NCBI RefSeq assembly: GCF_039543385.1
Contig: NZ_BAABJQ010000038.1
Coordinates: 16,759-80,758, forward strand
DNA from: Rugosimonospora acidiphila
GTDB taxonomy: Bacteria > Actinomycetota > Actinomycetes > Mycobacteriales > Micromonosporaceae
Length of the DNA: 64,000 nt
Direction: 5' to 3'
Shown: one piece after another, positions 25,484 to 32,965 of the stretch
How the letters are laid out: each line of letters starts with the position of its first letter
Numbering within the stretch: position 1 is the first letter of the stretch
The notes under the pieces: model-generated
The model's input: only the letters and a program-made list of their open reading frames with translations
The model's database searches: none
What the model was told of the DNA's origin: nothing
Translations under genes and position numbers: made by a program

Positions 25484-27613
25484 TTGGCACGCAACGAGTC
25501 ATCCGGGGACGCGAACGCGATCGTGCAGGCGGGGACGATCCACGGCGGGATCACCGTGCAGGGCCGTTCCGAGCCGCCGCTGCCACCGCCCCGGCAATTG
25601 CCCCGCGACGCGGCAGGGTTCGTCAACAGGGAACGCACCCTGGCTGACCTCGATGCTTCTCTACCGCTGCCCGACGAGGTGCCGTCGGCGGGTCACGCGG
25701 TGGTCACCACGATCGCGGGCGCCCCAGGGGTGGGCAAGACCGCACTCGCTGTGCACTGGGCTCACCGCGTCCGCCGTTGGTTTACCGATGGCGACCTGTA
25801 TGTCGACATGCGCGGCTACGGTCCGGGTACGCCACTGGGTGTCGAGCAGGTGCTCGACGCGTTTCTGCGCGCCTTGCACGTTCCCGCGCAGCGGATCCCG
25901 GCCGAGGCCGACGCGCGGGCGGCGCTGTACCGCTCGATGCTGGAGGGTAAGCGAATCCTCGTTGTGGTCGACAACGCCGCCTCGGAAGGTCAGGTCCGGC
26001 CGCTGCTGCCGGCGGCGTCGACCTGCATGGCGATCGTCACCAGCCGCAGTAGGCTGTCCGGACTCGTCGCCCGCGAGGGAGCATCCCGCATGACCCTGGA
26101 CGTCCTGTCAGCCGAGGAATCCCTCGGCCTGCTCCGCGACACCATCGGCCCCGGCCGAGTCGACGCCGAACCGCAGGCCGCGGCGGAACTCGCCCGACGC
26201 TGCTCGTACCTTCCGCTCGCCCTGCGTATTATCGCCGAACGGATCGCCAACTCGCCCCACACGTCGCTGGCAGACTTCGTCGACGATCTGGCCCGCGCCG
26301 ACAGCCAGCTCGACGCGCTCCGAATCGACGAGGACGAACTGTCCGACGTACGGGCGGTGTTCTCCTGGTCCTATCGCGCCCTTGCGCACGACACCGCGAG
26401 GTTCTTTCGCCTCCTCGGCGCACATGCTGGCGCGGACATCAGCACCGCCGCGGCCGCCTCCCTGGCCGGAATGACCATCGCGCGGACCCGGGGTCTGCTC
26501 GACGTGTTGACCGCCGCGCACCTGCTCCAGAACCCGGCACGTGACCGATACGTCCTGCACGATCTGCTGCGCGTCTACGCGGCCGAGCGTGCCAACGCCG
26601 ACGAGACACCGGAACAGCTGAGCCTCGTCCGCCGCCGGTTGCACTCCTGGTACCTGAACATGGCGGAGGAGGGGCGCAAGGTCATCCTGCCCTACTCTCA
26701 GGCCGTTCCTCTGGCGCAGGTCAAGGCCGGGGTGCAGCTTGTGCCGCCAACGACGGTTGACGAGGCAATGCGCTGGTTCGAGCAGGAGCGACTCAACCTG
26801 CTCGACACGATTCGCCAAGCCGAACAACTTGGCGAGTATGACGTGGCCTGGCAGCTTCCGGTGGTCAGCGACGGCTTCTGGGAACTGAAGTCGTACTGGT
26901 CGGATTGGCGCGACATCCACGTCATCGGCCTGCGGGCCGCTCGGGCCATCGGCGACCGGTACGGCGAAGCGTCCAACCTCCGCTGCCTCGGCGACGCCTA
27001 CTGGCGGACGGATCAGCGCGAACAGGCTCTCGACTGCTATCGGCGTGGCGTCGAGGCAAGCCGCGCTGCCGACGCTCCCTGGGTGGAAGGCTTCTGTCTG
27101 CGTGGCTGCGGCCTGATCCACGAAGAACTCGGCCAGATCGACGACGCACTGGAGCACTACACGCAGGCACTCAACGTCTTCCGCGTCCACCGCATCACCC
27201 GCGGAGAGGGAATGTCCCTACTCAGCCTCGGCAACTGCTACCGAGCTCTCAGCCGCACCACCGACGCCATCGCCCACCACCAGCAGGCAGTGGCAATATT
27301 GGAGCAACTCGATGACCAGTGGAGCATCGCCTGGGCGTGTCATCCGCTGGGGCTGGCCTACCAGCAAGCCGGACAGTTCACCGAGGCCCGCGACCAGCAT
27401 GAACGGGCGCTGCGCTTGTTCCGTGCCTTCGGAGACCGCCGCTGCGAAGGGACAACCCTCGCCGCGCTCGGCGACAGCCTGCATGCTCTCGGCGACACCG
27501 TCCGCGCTCAACGCTGCTGGCAGGACGCGCTGCTCATCCTCGACGAACTCGCTGATCCCCACGCCGACATGGTCAGAGCGCGCCTCGATCCTCTGGACGA
27601 GTCCCATGGATGA
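25484..27613 (+). CDS. NB-ARC-TPR (NLR-like) protein with N-terminal amyloid-type motif
   Basis: A 709-residue STAND ATPase. Residues 8-26 (GDANAIVQAGTIHGGITVQ) mirror the C-terminal motif of the Bell-like protein: VQA, HGG and hydrophobic positions are shared. The NB-ARC module follows: VNRERTLADL, Walker A GAPGVGKT (79-86), Walker B KRILVVVDN, a TSRSRLSGL sensor and a YLPLALRII (GLPL-like) box. A winged helix (YVLHDLLRVYAAERA) leads into at least six TPRs from about residue 490. The start is TTG 25484; GGAGGG is 14 bases away, so the exact start is uncertain. The TPRs would sense a ligand and the ATPase oligomerise, templating the effector. Its stop lies within the start of the GNAT gene. 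Confidence 0.88.
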   Translation: MARNESSGDANAIVQAGTIHGGITVQGRSEPPLPPPRQLPRDAAGFVNRERTLADLDASLPLPDEVPSAGHAVVTTIAGAPGVGKTALAVHWAHRVRRWFTDGDLYVDMRGYGPGTPLGVEQVLDAFLRALHVPAQRIPAEADARAALYRSMLEGKRILVVVDNAASEGQVRPLLPAASTCMAIVTSRSRLSGLVAREGASRMTLDVLSAEESLGLLRDTIGPGRVDAEPQAAAELARRCSYLPLALRIIAERIANSPHTSLADFVDDLARADSQLDALRIDEDELSDVRAVFSWSYRALAHDTARFFRLLGAHAGADISTAAAASLAGMTIARTRGLLDVLTAAHLLQNPARDRYVLHDLLRVYAAERANADETPEQLSLVRRRLHSWYLNMAEEGRKVILPYSQAVPLAQVKAGVQLVPPTTVDEAMRWFEQERLNLLDTIRQAEQLGEYDVAWQLPVVSDGFWELKSYWSDWRDIHVIGLRAARAIGDRYGEASNLRCLGDAYWRTDQREQALDCYRRGVEASRAADAPWVEGFCLRGCGLIHEELGQIDDALEHYTQALNVFRVHRITRGEGMSLLSLGNCYRALSRTTDAIAHHQQAVAILEQLDDQWSIAWACHPLGLAYQQAGQFTEARDQHERALRLFRAFGDRRCEGTTLAALGDSLHALGDTVRAQRCWQDALLILDELADPHADMVRARLDPLDESHG

Positions 27614-28217
27614 GTGCGGCGCTTCGACTTTTGATCCAGACGAGTCGGTGGCGAGTGGGTACGACGTCCGGCTCGGCGGGCGAGGACTCGCGGACGCTCT
27701 GCATGGCCAGATCTGCGAGCTGTACGACGCTGTCTTTTCGCAACCACCGTTCATCTGGACCGCGAACGACTCGCAGGAGCACGGGCAGGAACTCGCCGCG
27801 CTGCGTACCGATCCGACCTTCGGGCTGGCCGTCGCCATGCGCGGCGACGAACTGGTCGGGTTCGCCTACGGCGTGCGCCTGCCCGTAGACCACGGATGGT
27901 GGACGGGTTTTCCCGAACCGCTGCCGGACGACTTGACTCGGGAATGGGAAGCGCGGACCTTCGCGCTGATTGACTTCGCCGTTCACAGCGGTCACCGCGG
28001 GAAAGGGTTTGGACGCCGTCTCCTTGAGGTGCTGCTCCGGAGCCGGAGCGAGCAGCGGACGATCCTGTCTGTGCAACCCACCGCGACGGACACTCAAGCC
28101 GTCTATCAGCATCTTGGCTGGCGGTCCCTGGGGCGGAAGGGGCCGCTTGAGGGCATGAGACCCGCGTACTGGGATATCTACCTGCTGAGCCACGAGGATC
28201 GTCGGGTCGGTCCTTGA
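27606..28217 (+). CDS. GNAT-family N-acetyltransferase
   Basis: A 203-residue acetyltransferase. The central region FGLAVAMRGDELVGFAYGVR gives beta strands 2-4, and the acetyl-CoA loop is HSGHRGKGFGRRLLEVLL (R/Q-x-x-G-x-G/A type). The C-terminal VYQHLGWRSLGR is the conserved Y-x-x-x-G-F/W motif. The ATG at 27606 overlaps the end of the NLR-like gene by 8 bases, so it is co-translated and may modify an effector or metabolite in the same response. The substrate is unknown. It is the last island gene before attR. Confidence 0.85.
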   Translation: MDECGASTFDPDESVASGYDVRLGGRGLADALHGQICELYDAVFSQPPFIWTANDSQEHGQELAALRTDPTFGLAVAMRGDELVGFAYGVRLPVDHGWWTGFPEPLPDDLTREWEARTFALIDFAVHSGHRGKGFGRRLLEVLLRSRSEQRTILSVQPTATDTQAVYQHLGWRSLGRKGPLEGMRPAYWDIYLLSHEDRRVGP

Positions 28218-28638
28218 GCCGCGAGACACGGTTCCCGTCGACATGTTGCTTCGCCAGATTCCCTCTGGAGCAGGGGATTCGGGTACTTGCCCTTGATGCG
28301 AGCAGCCAGCGTGAGTTCCGGCGTTCGCCCCCATTGCCGTGTGCATACCAGGGTTCCTCCGGAGACAATGCTGGCAGGGTGGGCTGAACCGCAGTCCGAC
28401 CCGACGCTCAGCTGCGTTGGCCATCCTCGCGCAGGCCAGTTCCCGGCTGTTGTCGCTGTGTAGTACCCGCGGGTGACCGCGATGCGTCCGCGCGTTTTAG
28501 TTCGGCAATGACGGTGGCAGCGGTAAGGGAGCGTCACGAGTCCACATAGGACATCTGCCAGCGTCCCGGGAGGCTGTGCACGAGCACGGGTTCCAGCTAT
28601 AGTCGGGGTATGACCCCCGAAACCGGGGGAATTCCCGA
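28218..28638. other. Non-coding island end
   Basis: About 420 bp between the GNAT gene and attR contain no convincing gene on either strand. A hairpin CCCCCG-AAAC-CGGGGG at 28614-28629 just before attR may act as a terminator. Confidence 0.4.
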
Positions 28639-28668
28639 GCGTGGGGGTTCAGCTCCCCCCTCGGACAC
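28639..28668 (+). repeat. attR-type site: tRNA-Leu 3'-end remnant
   Basis: A copy of 478-507 with 28 of 30 bases identical. The T-loop TTCAAGT has become TTCAGCT, so this copy could not form a normal tRNA T arm; no other tRNA part precedes it. Its position after the last island gene marks the right boundary. Confidence 0.75.
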
Positions 28669-28703
28669 CACACGTGGGTTTCTATGCGCAGTTTCCCGTG
28701 TCC

Positions 28704-28725
28704 GTGTTCAAACACCTTTGAACAC
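28704..28725. promoter_or_regulatory. Perfect inverted repeat just outside the island
   Basis: GTGTTCAAA-CACC-TTTGAACAC has 9-bp arms and a 4-base centre. It is either an operator-like palindrome or a small hairpin; no intact gene lies immediately beside it because an IS follows at 28871. Confidence 0.4.
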
Positions 28726-28870
28726 TCTTCTCACTCTCTGTCAGTGCCGTCGGCGACCGCCGGCTGGGCTAGGGGGTGGTCGTGGTGAGCACCTCGCTCG
28801 TCCCCCCGATCATTCCCAGGGTCGTCGCCGGCCGTCATGGCGAGTCCGGCCCGGCCGGGCGGGCGCGGCA

Positions 28871-30130
28871 CCCTGTGCCTGCCGAAAATTACGTCCAGGC
28901 AGTTCAGGCAGCATGTTGGTATTCGTGGATGATGCCGCCGAGCCGGTCGTTGCGGCGGACCTCCAGGCGGGCGAGAAGGTCCGGATCGGTTATGGGTGTG
29001 GGGAGAGTGCGGAGCGGAGCGGCCTGACGCATCGCCTGGTGGGGACGGTGCTCGTTGTAATGGATCTCGAACTCATGCAGGCACCGGCGCAGATGGGTTT
29101 CGTTCCAGATCAGTGTGCGGTCGAGGAGTTCGCGGCGACACGTGCGTACCCACCGCTCCATGATCGAGTTCATCCGTGGCATACGGACGCCGGTGAGGAC
29201 GATGTCGATCCCGGAGTCGGTGAGAATCCGGTCGAACAAGGCGGGGAACTTCGCATCCCGATCACGGATCAGATACCTGACCTTGACGGCAGCCTCGTCC
29301 AGGTCCATCACCAGGTTCCTCGCCGCCTGGGTGACCCACGCCGCGGTCGGGTGCGCGGTTGTTCCGAGGACACGCACGCGTCGGGTGGCGTGTTCGATGG
29401 CGGCGAGGATGTACTGGCGTTGTCCGGTCAGGGTGATCGTCTCGATGAAGTCGACGGCCAGCAGTGCGTGGGCCTGGCCGCGGAGGAAGTCGGCCCAGGT
29501 GCTGGTGGGTCGGTGTGGTGCGGGATCGATGCCTTCGGTTTTCAGGATTTCCCAGACGGTGGAGGCGGCGACTGTGATGGCGAGGGTGGCGAGTTCGCCG
29601 TGGATGCGCCGGTATCCCCAGGACGGGTTCTCGCGGACCAGGCGCAGGACCAGGACACGGATGGAGCGCACCGTCGGTGGCCGTCCGGGCCGTTTCGGTT
29701 TCGACATGTTCGCGTGCCGTTGTTTCATGAGGTTGCGGTGCCAGCGTAGGACCGTGTCCGGCCGGACGATCAGGCGCAGCCGGCGCAACATCCCGCGGGG
29801 CAGGGGATGCAGCAGCGCGGCGAGGAACGCCCGGTCCGCGGGCGTGAAGGTCACTATCTGTGGGCCGAGGTGGCGCTGTAGCACGGCCAACTGATGGCGG
29901 AGGGTGAGGATCTCGACGTCCTTGTCACGATCGCTCATCGGCAGCATCCGCATCACGGCGAAGGTGTTGGTGACGGTGAGATAGGCCAGAGGAAGCAGCA
30001 CCTCCCCATCGTGCCCGGTAACGCCCGCCCGCCCGCCGGCTGGCGCGGCCACCTGCGAACGCGCTCGTCCCACGCCAGAACCGTGTACACCGTCTGACCA
30101 GCACGGATGGGATTTTCGGCAGGCACAGGG
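28871..30130 (-). mobile_element. Intact insertion sequence with 19-bp perfect terminal inverted repeats
   Basis: The left end begins CCCTGTGCCTGCCGAAAAT (28871-28889), and its exact reverse complement ends the element at 30112-30130, giving 1260 bp with one transposase gene. I see no clear target-site duplication in the bases just outside. It sits about 200 bp outside attR and 38 bp from the end of the response-regulator gene. Confidence 0.85.
28904..30001 (-). CDS. DDE (integrase-core) transposase of the IS
   Basis: About 365 residues. An N-terminal helical/HTH region (EILTLRHQLAVLQRHLG, then PDTVLRWHRNLMKQ and SWGYRRIHGELA) precedes an rve integrase core with catalytic acids in LLAVDFIET, YLIRDRDAKF and RMPRMNSIMERWVRTCRRE. 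The C-terminus HYNEHRPHQAM is typical of IS3/IS481-like transposases. The frame is open to 30172, but the inverted repeat ends at 30130, so the start must be inside: GTG 30001 (homologues start LLPLAYL) or ATG 29953. The frame is intact, so the IS may be mobile. Confidence 0.85.
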   Translation of the reverse strand: MLLPLAYLTVTNTFAVMRMLPMSDRDKDVEILTLRHQLAVLQRHLGPQIVTFTPADRAFLAALLHPLPRGMLRRLRLIVRPDTVLRWHRNLMKQRHANMSKPKRPGRPPTVRSIRVLVLRLVRENPSWGYRRIHGELATLAITVAASTVWEILKTEGIDPAPHRPTSTWADFLRGQAHALLAVDFIETITLTGQRQYILAAIEHATRRVRVLGTTAHPTAAWVTQAARNLVMDLDEAAVKVRYLIRDRDAKFPALFDRILTDSGIDIVLTGVRMPRMNSIMERWVRTCRRELLDRTLIWNETHLRRCLHEFEIHYNEHRPHQAMRQAAPLRTLPTPITDPDLLARLEVRRNDRLGGIIHEYQHAA

Positions 30131-30168
30131 CGCCGGCGGCTGCGCGTCCGGTGGGAGATCGATCGGGA

Positions 30169-30843
30169 TCAAGTCGGGTCGTCGGCGCGCCTCAGGTAGG
30201 TGAGCACGGCCAGCACGCGCCGGTTGTCGGCATCGGCGGGCGGCAGATCCAGCTTGGTGAAGATGTTGGTGATGTGCTTGCCTACGGCAGCTTCGGTGAC
30301 GTTCAACGCCGACGCGATGGCCTGGTTCGATCGCCCCTCGGCCATGAATGCCAGGACCTCACGTTCGCGTTCGGTGAGGCGGTCCAGGGGATGGCGACGG
30401 CGACGCAGCATCTGCCGGATCACCCGCGGGTCGATGATGGTGTCGCCCGCAGCCACCCGCGCCGCCGCCTCGATGAATTCGGTGACATCGGTGATGCGGT
30501 CCTTGAGCAGGTATCCGATACCGGTGTCACCGGGCGAGTCGAGCAGCTCGCCGGCGTACGTCAACTCGATGTACTGGCTCAGCACCAGCAAGGGCAGCTT
30601 CGGGCGGTCGGCACGCAGCGCCAGCGCCGCGCGCAGCCCCTCGTCGCTGAAGCCGGGTGGCATACGTACGTCGGTCACGACCAGATCCGGCTCGTACGCG
30701 GAGACCGCGGACATCAGGCCGGGCGCGTCGCCGACCGCCGCGACGACGTCATGGCCGAACCTGGTGAGCAGGCCGGCAATGCCTTCGCGGATGAGCACGC
30801 CGTCCTCGGCGAGCACCACGCGCAGGCCTAGATCGTTTCGCAC
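30169..30843 (-). CDS. NarL/FixJ-family response regulator
   Basis: A 224-residue regulator. The receiver domain has the acidic pocket in VVLAEDGVLIREG, the phospho-acceptor Asp in DLVVTDVRMPP, Ser in LVLSQY and Lys in YLLKDRI. The LuxR-type HTH is LTEREREVLAFMAEGRSNQ to VGKHITNIFTKLDL. It overlaps the end of the histidine kinase gene by 16 bases. The palindrome upstream of the divergent ABC genes (32157-32174) is a plausible binding site. Confidence 0.93.
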   Translation of the reverse strand: MRNDLGLRVVLAEDGVLIREGIAGLLTRFGHDVVAAVGDAPGLMSAVSAYEPDLVVTDVRMPPGFSDEGLRAALALRADRPKLPLLVLSQYIELTYAGELLDSPGDTGIGYLLKDRITDVTEFIEAAARVAAGDTIIDPRVIRQMLRRRRHPLDRLTEREREVLAFMAEGRSNQAIASALNVTEAAVGKHITNIFTKLDLPPADADNRRVLAVLTYLRRADDPT

Positions 30844-32099
30844 GGTAACTCCACTCGAAGCTGAGTCGGGCCGCCCATCGGGCTGCTCAGGTTGAGACTG
30901 CCACCGGCCACGCTGATTCGGTCGGCGAGGCCGGTCAGGCCCGTACCCCGCGCCGGGTCAGCGCCGCCCACGCCGTCGTCGTCGATGTCCAGCACCAGCA
31001 CCTCACCTTTCATCCGCAGGCAGACCGACACCTGCCGGGCATGGCTGTGTTTCGACACGTTGGTCAACGCCTCACAGATGAGGAAGTATGCGGTCGTCTC
31101 GACCGACACCGGCAGCCGGTCCGGTAGATCCGCGTCGAGCGCGACGGGTACGGGCGAGCGATCGGCCACATCGGCGATCGCCGCCGGCAGGCCACGATCG
31201 GTGAGGATCTGCGGATGGACGCCCCGGATCAGGTCCCGCAGTTCCTCGAGAGCCGACTGGGCCTGCGTGTGCGCCTGGTCGAGCAGGTCGGGCAGCTCCT
31301 CCGGCTCGGCCACCCGGGCCAGCCCGATCGTCATGCCCAGCGCGACCAGCCGCTGCTGCGCGCCGTCGTGCAGGTCCCGTTCGATCCGGCGGCGCTCCGC
31401 GTCGAACGCGCCCACCAGCCGCATCCGCGACTCGGTCACCGCGGTCAGCCTGCGCGCGAGTGTCTCGTCGCGGGATTCCAGGAACACGTGCACGAGCGAC
31501 GCGCGCACCGCACCGTACGCGGTCGCCACGTAGAGGCCGGCGGCGAGCGCGAGCACGCCGAGCGGGACGGCCATCCACGCCCGCGCCGACGAGGTGATGT
31601 CCACCGTCTTCAACACCTTGACCTGATGGTCCGCGGCGAGTTCCAGGAGCATCGGCGTGGCCAGCAACGCGCCCGGGACCACCACGGCGACACCGGTGAC
31701 GATCAGGTCGAGCGGCCACAATACGGTCGCCAGGAGCAGGGCGTACGCGAGTTCACGCCACGTCGCGGCCTCGCCGTAGCGCCGGGCGAGCCAGGCGCGT
31801 AGGCCGACGCCGCTCGGGGGACGGTGTGGATCGGCGATGCCCCGCTGGTCGATGAGCCGGATCCGCCAGCGTTCCACGGCGGCCACCGGCAGCCCGGCGA
31901 GTCCCACGGCGCCCAGCAGCACAATCCCGATGACGATGACGGCGGACGCCAGACCGATCCCGACGAGCGTGAGCAGGCCAAGCAGGGTCAACGCGCCGAT
32001 CGGCACACCGCTGACGAGGTAGGCGCAGGCTCGCCAGGGCCAGCTCGACGCGAGCAGCCGTGGTTGGGTCAGGGCCTGCCGGACCGTTGTCGCGCGCAT
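30828..32099 (-). CDS. Membrane sensor histidine kinase (HisKA_3 type)
   Basis: A 423-residue kinase. The N-terminal region has about five or six hydrophobic segments (for example IGALTLLGLLTLVGIG, LLATVLWPLDLIVTGVAVVV), as in the Streptomyces-type PF13796 putative sensor. The dimerisation box AERRRIERDLHDGAQQRLVAL holds the phospho-accepting His. ATPase boxes are EALTNVSKHSHA (N), DDDGVGGAD (G1) and GTGLTGLADRI (G2). It is partnered with the overlapping response regulator and divergent from an ABC exporter, a pairing typical of envelope or antimicrobial stress sensing. Confidence 0.93.
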   Translation of the reverse strand: MRATTVRQALTQPRLLASSWPWRACAYLVSGVPIGALTLLGLLTLVGIGLASAVIVIGIVLLGAVGLAGLPVAAVERWRIRLIDQRGIADPHRPPSGVGLRAWLARRYGEAATWRELAYALLLATVLWPLDLIVTGVAVVVPGALLATPMLLELAADHQVKVLKTVDITSSARAWMAVPLGVLALAAGLYVATAYGAVRASLVHVFLESRDETLARRLTAVTESRMRLVGAFDAERRRIERDLHDGAQQRLVALGMTIGLARVAEPEELPDLLDQAHTQAQSALEELRDLIRGVHPQILTDRGLPAAIADVADRSPVPVALDADLPDRLPVSVETTAYFLICEALTNVSKHSHARQVSVCLRMKGEVLVLDIDDDGVGGADPARGTGLTGLADRISVAGGSLNLSSPMGGPTQLRVELPCETI

Positions 32100-32156
32100 G
32101 GTTCGACGCTACGGTGCGGGCAACGGCGACCGGAATGCACCCAGCGCTAGGACAGC

Positions 32157-32174
32157 GGTAGAAGAACTTCTACC
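32157..32174. promoter_or_regulatory. Perfect palindrome between kinase and ABC genes
   Basis: GGTAGAAG-AA-CTTCTACC has 8-bp arms and a 2-base spacer. It lies 57 bp upstream of the ABC ATPase start and 58 bp upstream of the kinase start, a good position for a NarL-type dimer to control both units. Binding by the adjacent regulator is inferred. Confidence 0.6.
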
Positions 32175-32230
32175 AACAGAGTCGATCCAGGCGTGATGCG
32201 CTCGGGCGGCGCGGCCGGTGTGCTTGACAC

Positions 32231-32965
32231 ATGGACGAGATAGTACGGCTGCGCTCAGTGTGCCGCACCTACGGCGCCGGCACCGGTGCGGTGACGGCGC
32301 TGGCCGATGTGAGCATCGGCTTCGCGGCGGGCGCCTTCACGGCGATCATGGGACCGTCCGGGTCCGGCAAATCCACGCTGCTCCAGTGCGCGGCGGGGCT
32401 GGAACGGCCGGACTCGGGGATGATCTGGATCGCCGGGACTGAGCTGACCAGGCTGAACGAGCGGCGGCGCACCCTGCTACGGCGTGCTCACGTCGGGTTC
32501 GTGTTCCAGTCGTTCAACCTGCTGCCATCGCTGACCGCCGAACAGAACGTCGGTCTGCCGGCCCGTCTGGCCGGCCGGCGCGTGTCTCGGACGGACATTC
32601 GCTCGGCGCTGCGGGAGGTCGGGTTGGCCGGGCGGGAGCACCGCTATCCGACCGAGCTGTCCGGCGGCCAGCAGCAGCGCGTCGCGATCGCGAGAGCCGT
32701 GGTGAACCGGCCCTCCGTGCTCTTCGCCGACGAGCCGACCGGCGCCCTGGACAGCCAGACCAGCCGGGACGTGCTCAGCATGCTGCGCGCCCTGGTCGAC
32801 ACGCGGGGCCAGACCATCATCATGGTGACCCATGACCCGATCGCTGCCGCACGAGCCGACCGGGTGGTGTTCTTCGCCGACGGTCGGCCGATCGAAGAAC
32901 TGGTGGACCCGACGTCCGGCTCGGTCCTGGATCACATGACGCGGCTGGAGGCGGCGGCGTGCTGA
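32231..32965 (+). CDS. ABC transporter ATP-binding protein (MacB/LolD type)
   Basis: A 244-residue ATPase. Walker A GPSGSGKSTLL, Q-loop GFVFQSFNLL, signature ELSGGQQQRVAIARA, Walker B VLFADEPTGALD and H-loop MVTHD are all present. The FNLLPSLTAEQN stretch is typical of the MacB/LolD/FtsE group that works with FtsX-like permeases. It overlaps the permease gene by 7 bases. No strong ribosome site precedes ATG 32231, so leaderless translation is possible. Confidence 0.95.
   Translation: MDEIVRLRSVCRTYGAGTGAVTALADVSIGFAAGAFTAIMGPSGSGKSTLLQCAAGLERPDSGMIWIAGTELTRLNERRRTLLRRAHVGFVFQSFNLLPSLTAEQNVGLPARLAGRRVSRTDIRSALREVGLAGREHRYPTELSGGQQQRVAIARAVVNRPSVLFADEPTGALDSQTSRDVLSMLRALVDTRGQTIIMVTHDPIAAARADRVVFFADGRPIEELVDPTSGSVLDHMTRLEAAAC

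Larger units (their letters stand above)
478..28668. mobile_element. tRNA-Leu-integrated defence island (about 28 kb)
   Basis: The element is bounded by a 30-bp direct repeat: the 3' end of the tRNA-Leu at 478-507 and a copy at 28639-28668, differing at two bases. The tyrosine recombinase sits directly beside the tRNA, the usual layout for tRNA-targeting integrative elements. Inside are type I and type IIG-like restriction systems, a GmrSD-like nuclease, an SMC/Rad50-like ATPase and two NTPase/effector pairs. No relaxase, FtsK-type transfer, replication or phage structural gene is visible. It is therefore a genomic island or a decayed or mobilisable element rather than a complete ICE or prophage. 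The repeats and gene content are seen; integration history is inferred. Confidence 0.8.

Noticed and set aside
28497..28715. Minus-strand ORF containing RGELNPHA at attR
   Set aside because: It is a translation of the tRNA remnant, not a gene.
28776..28870. Possible N-terminal gene fragment (STSLVPPIIPRVVAGRHGE) cut by the IS
   Set aside because: I could not find a matching continuation on the other side of the IS, and the composition alone is not enough.
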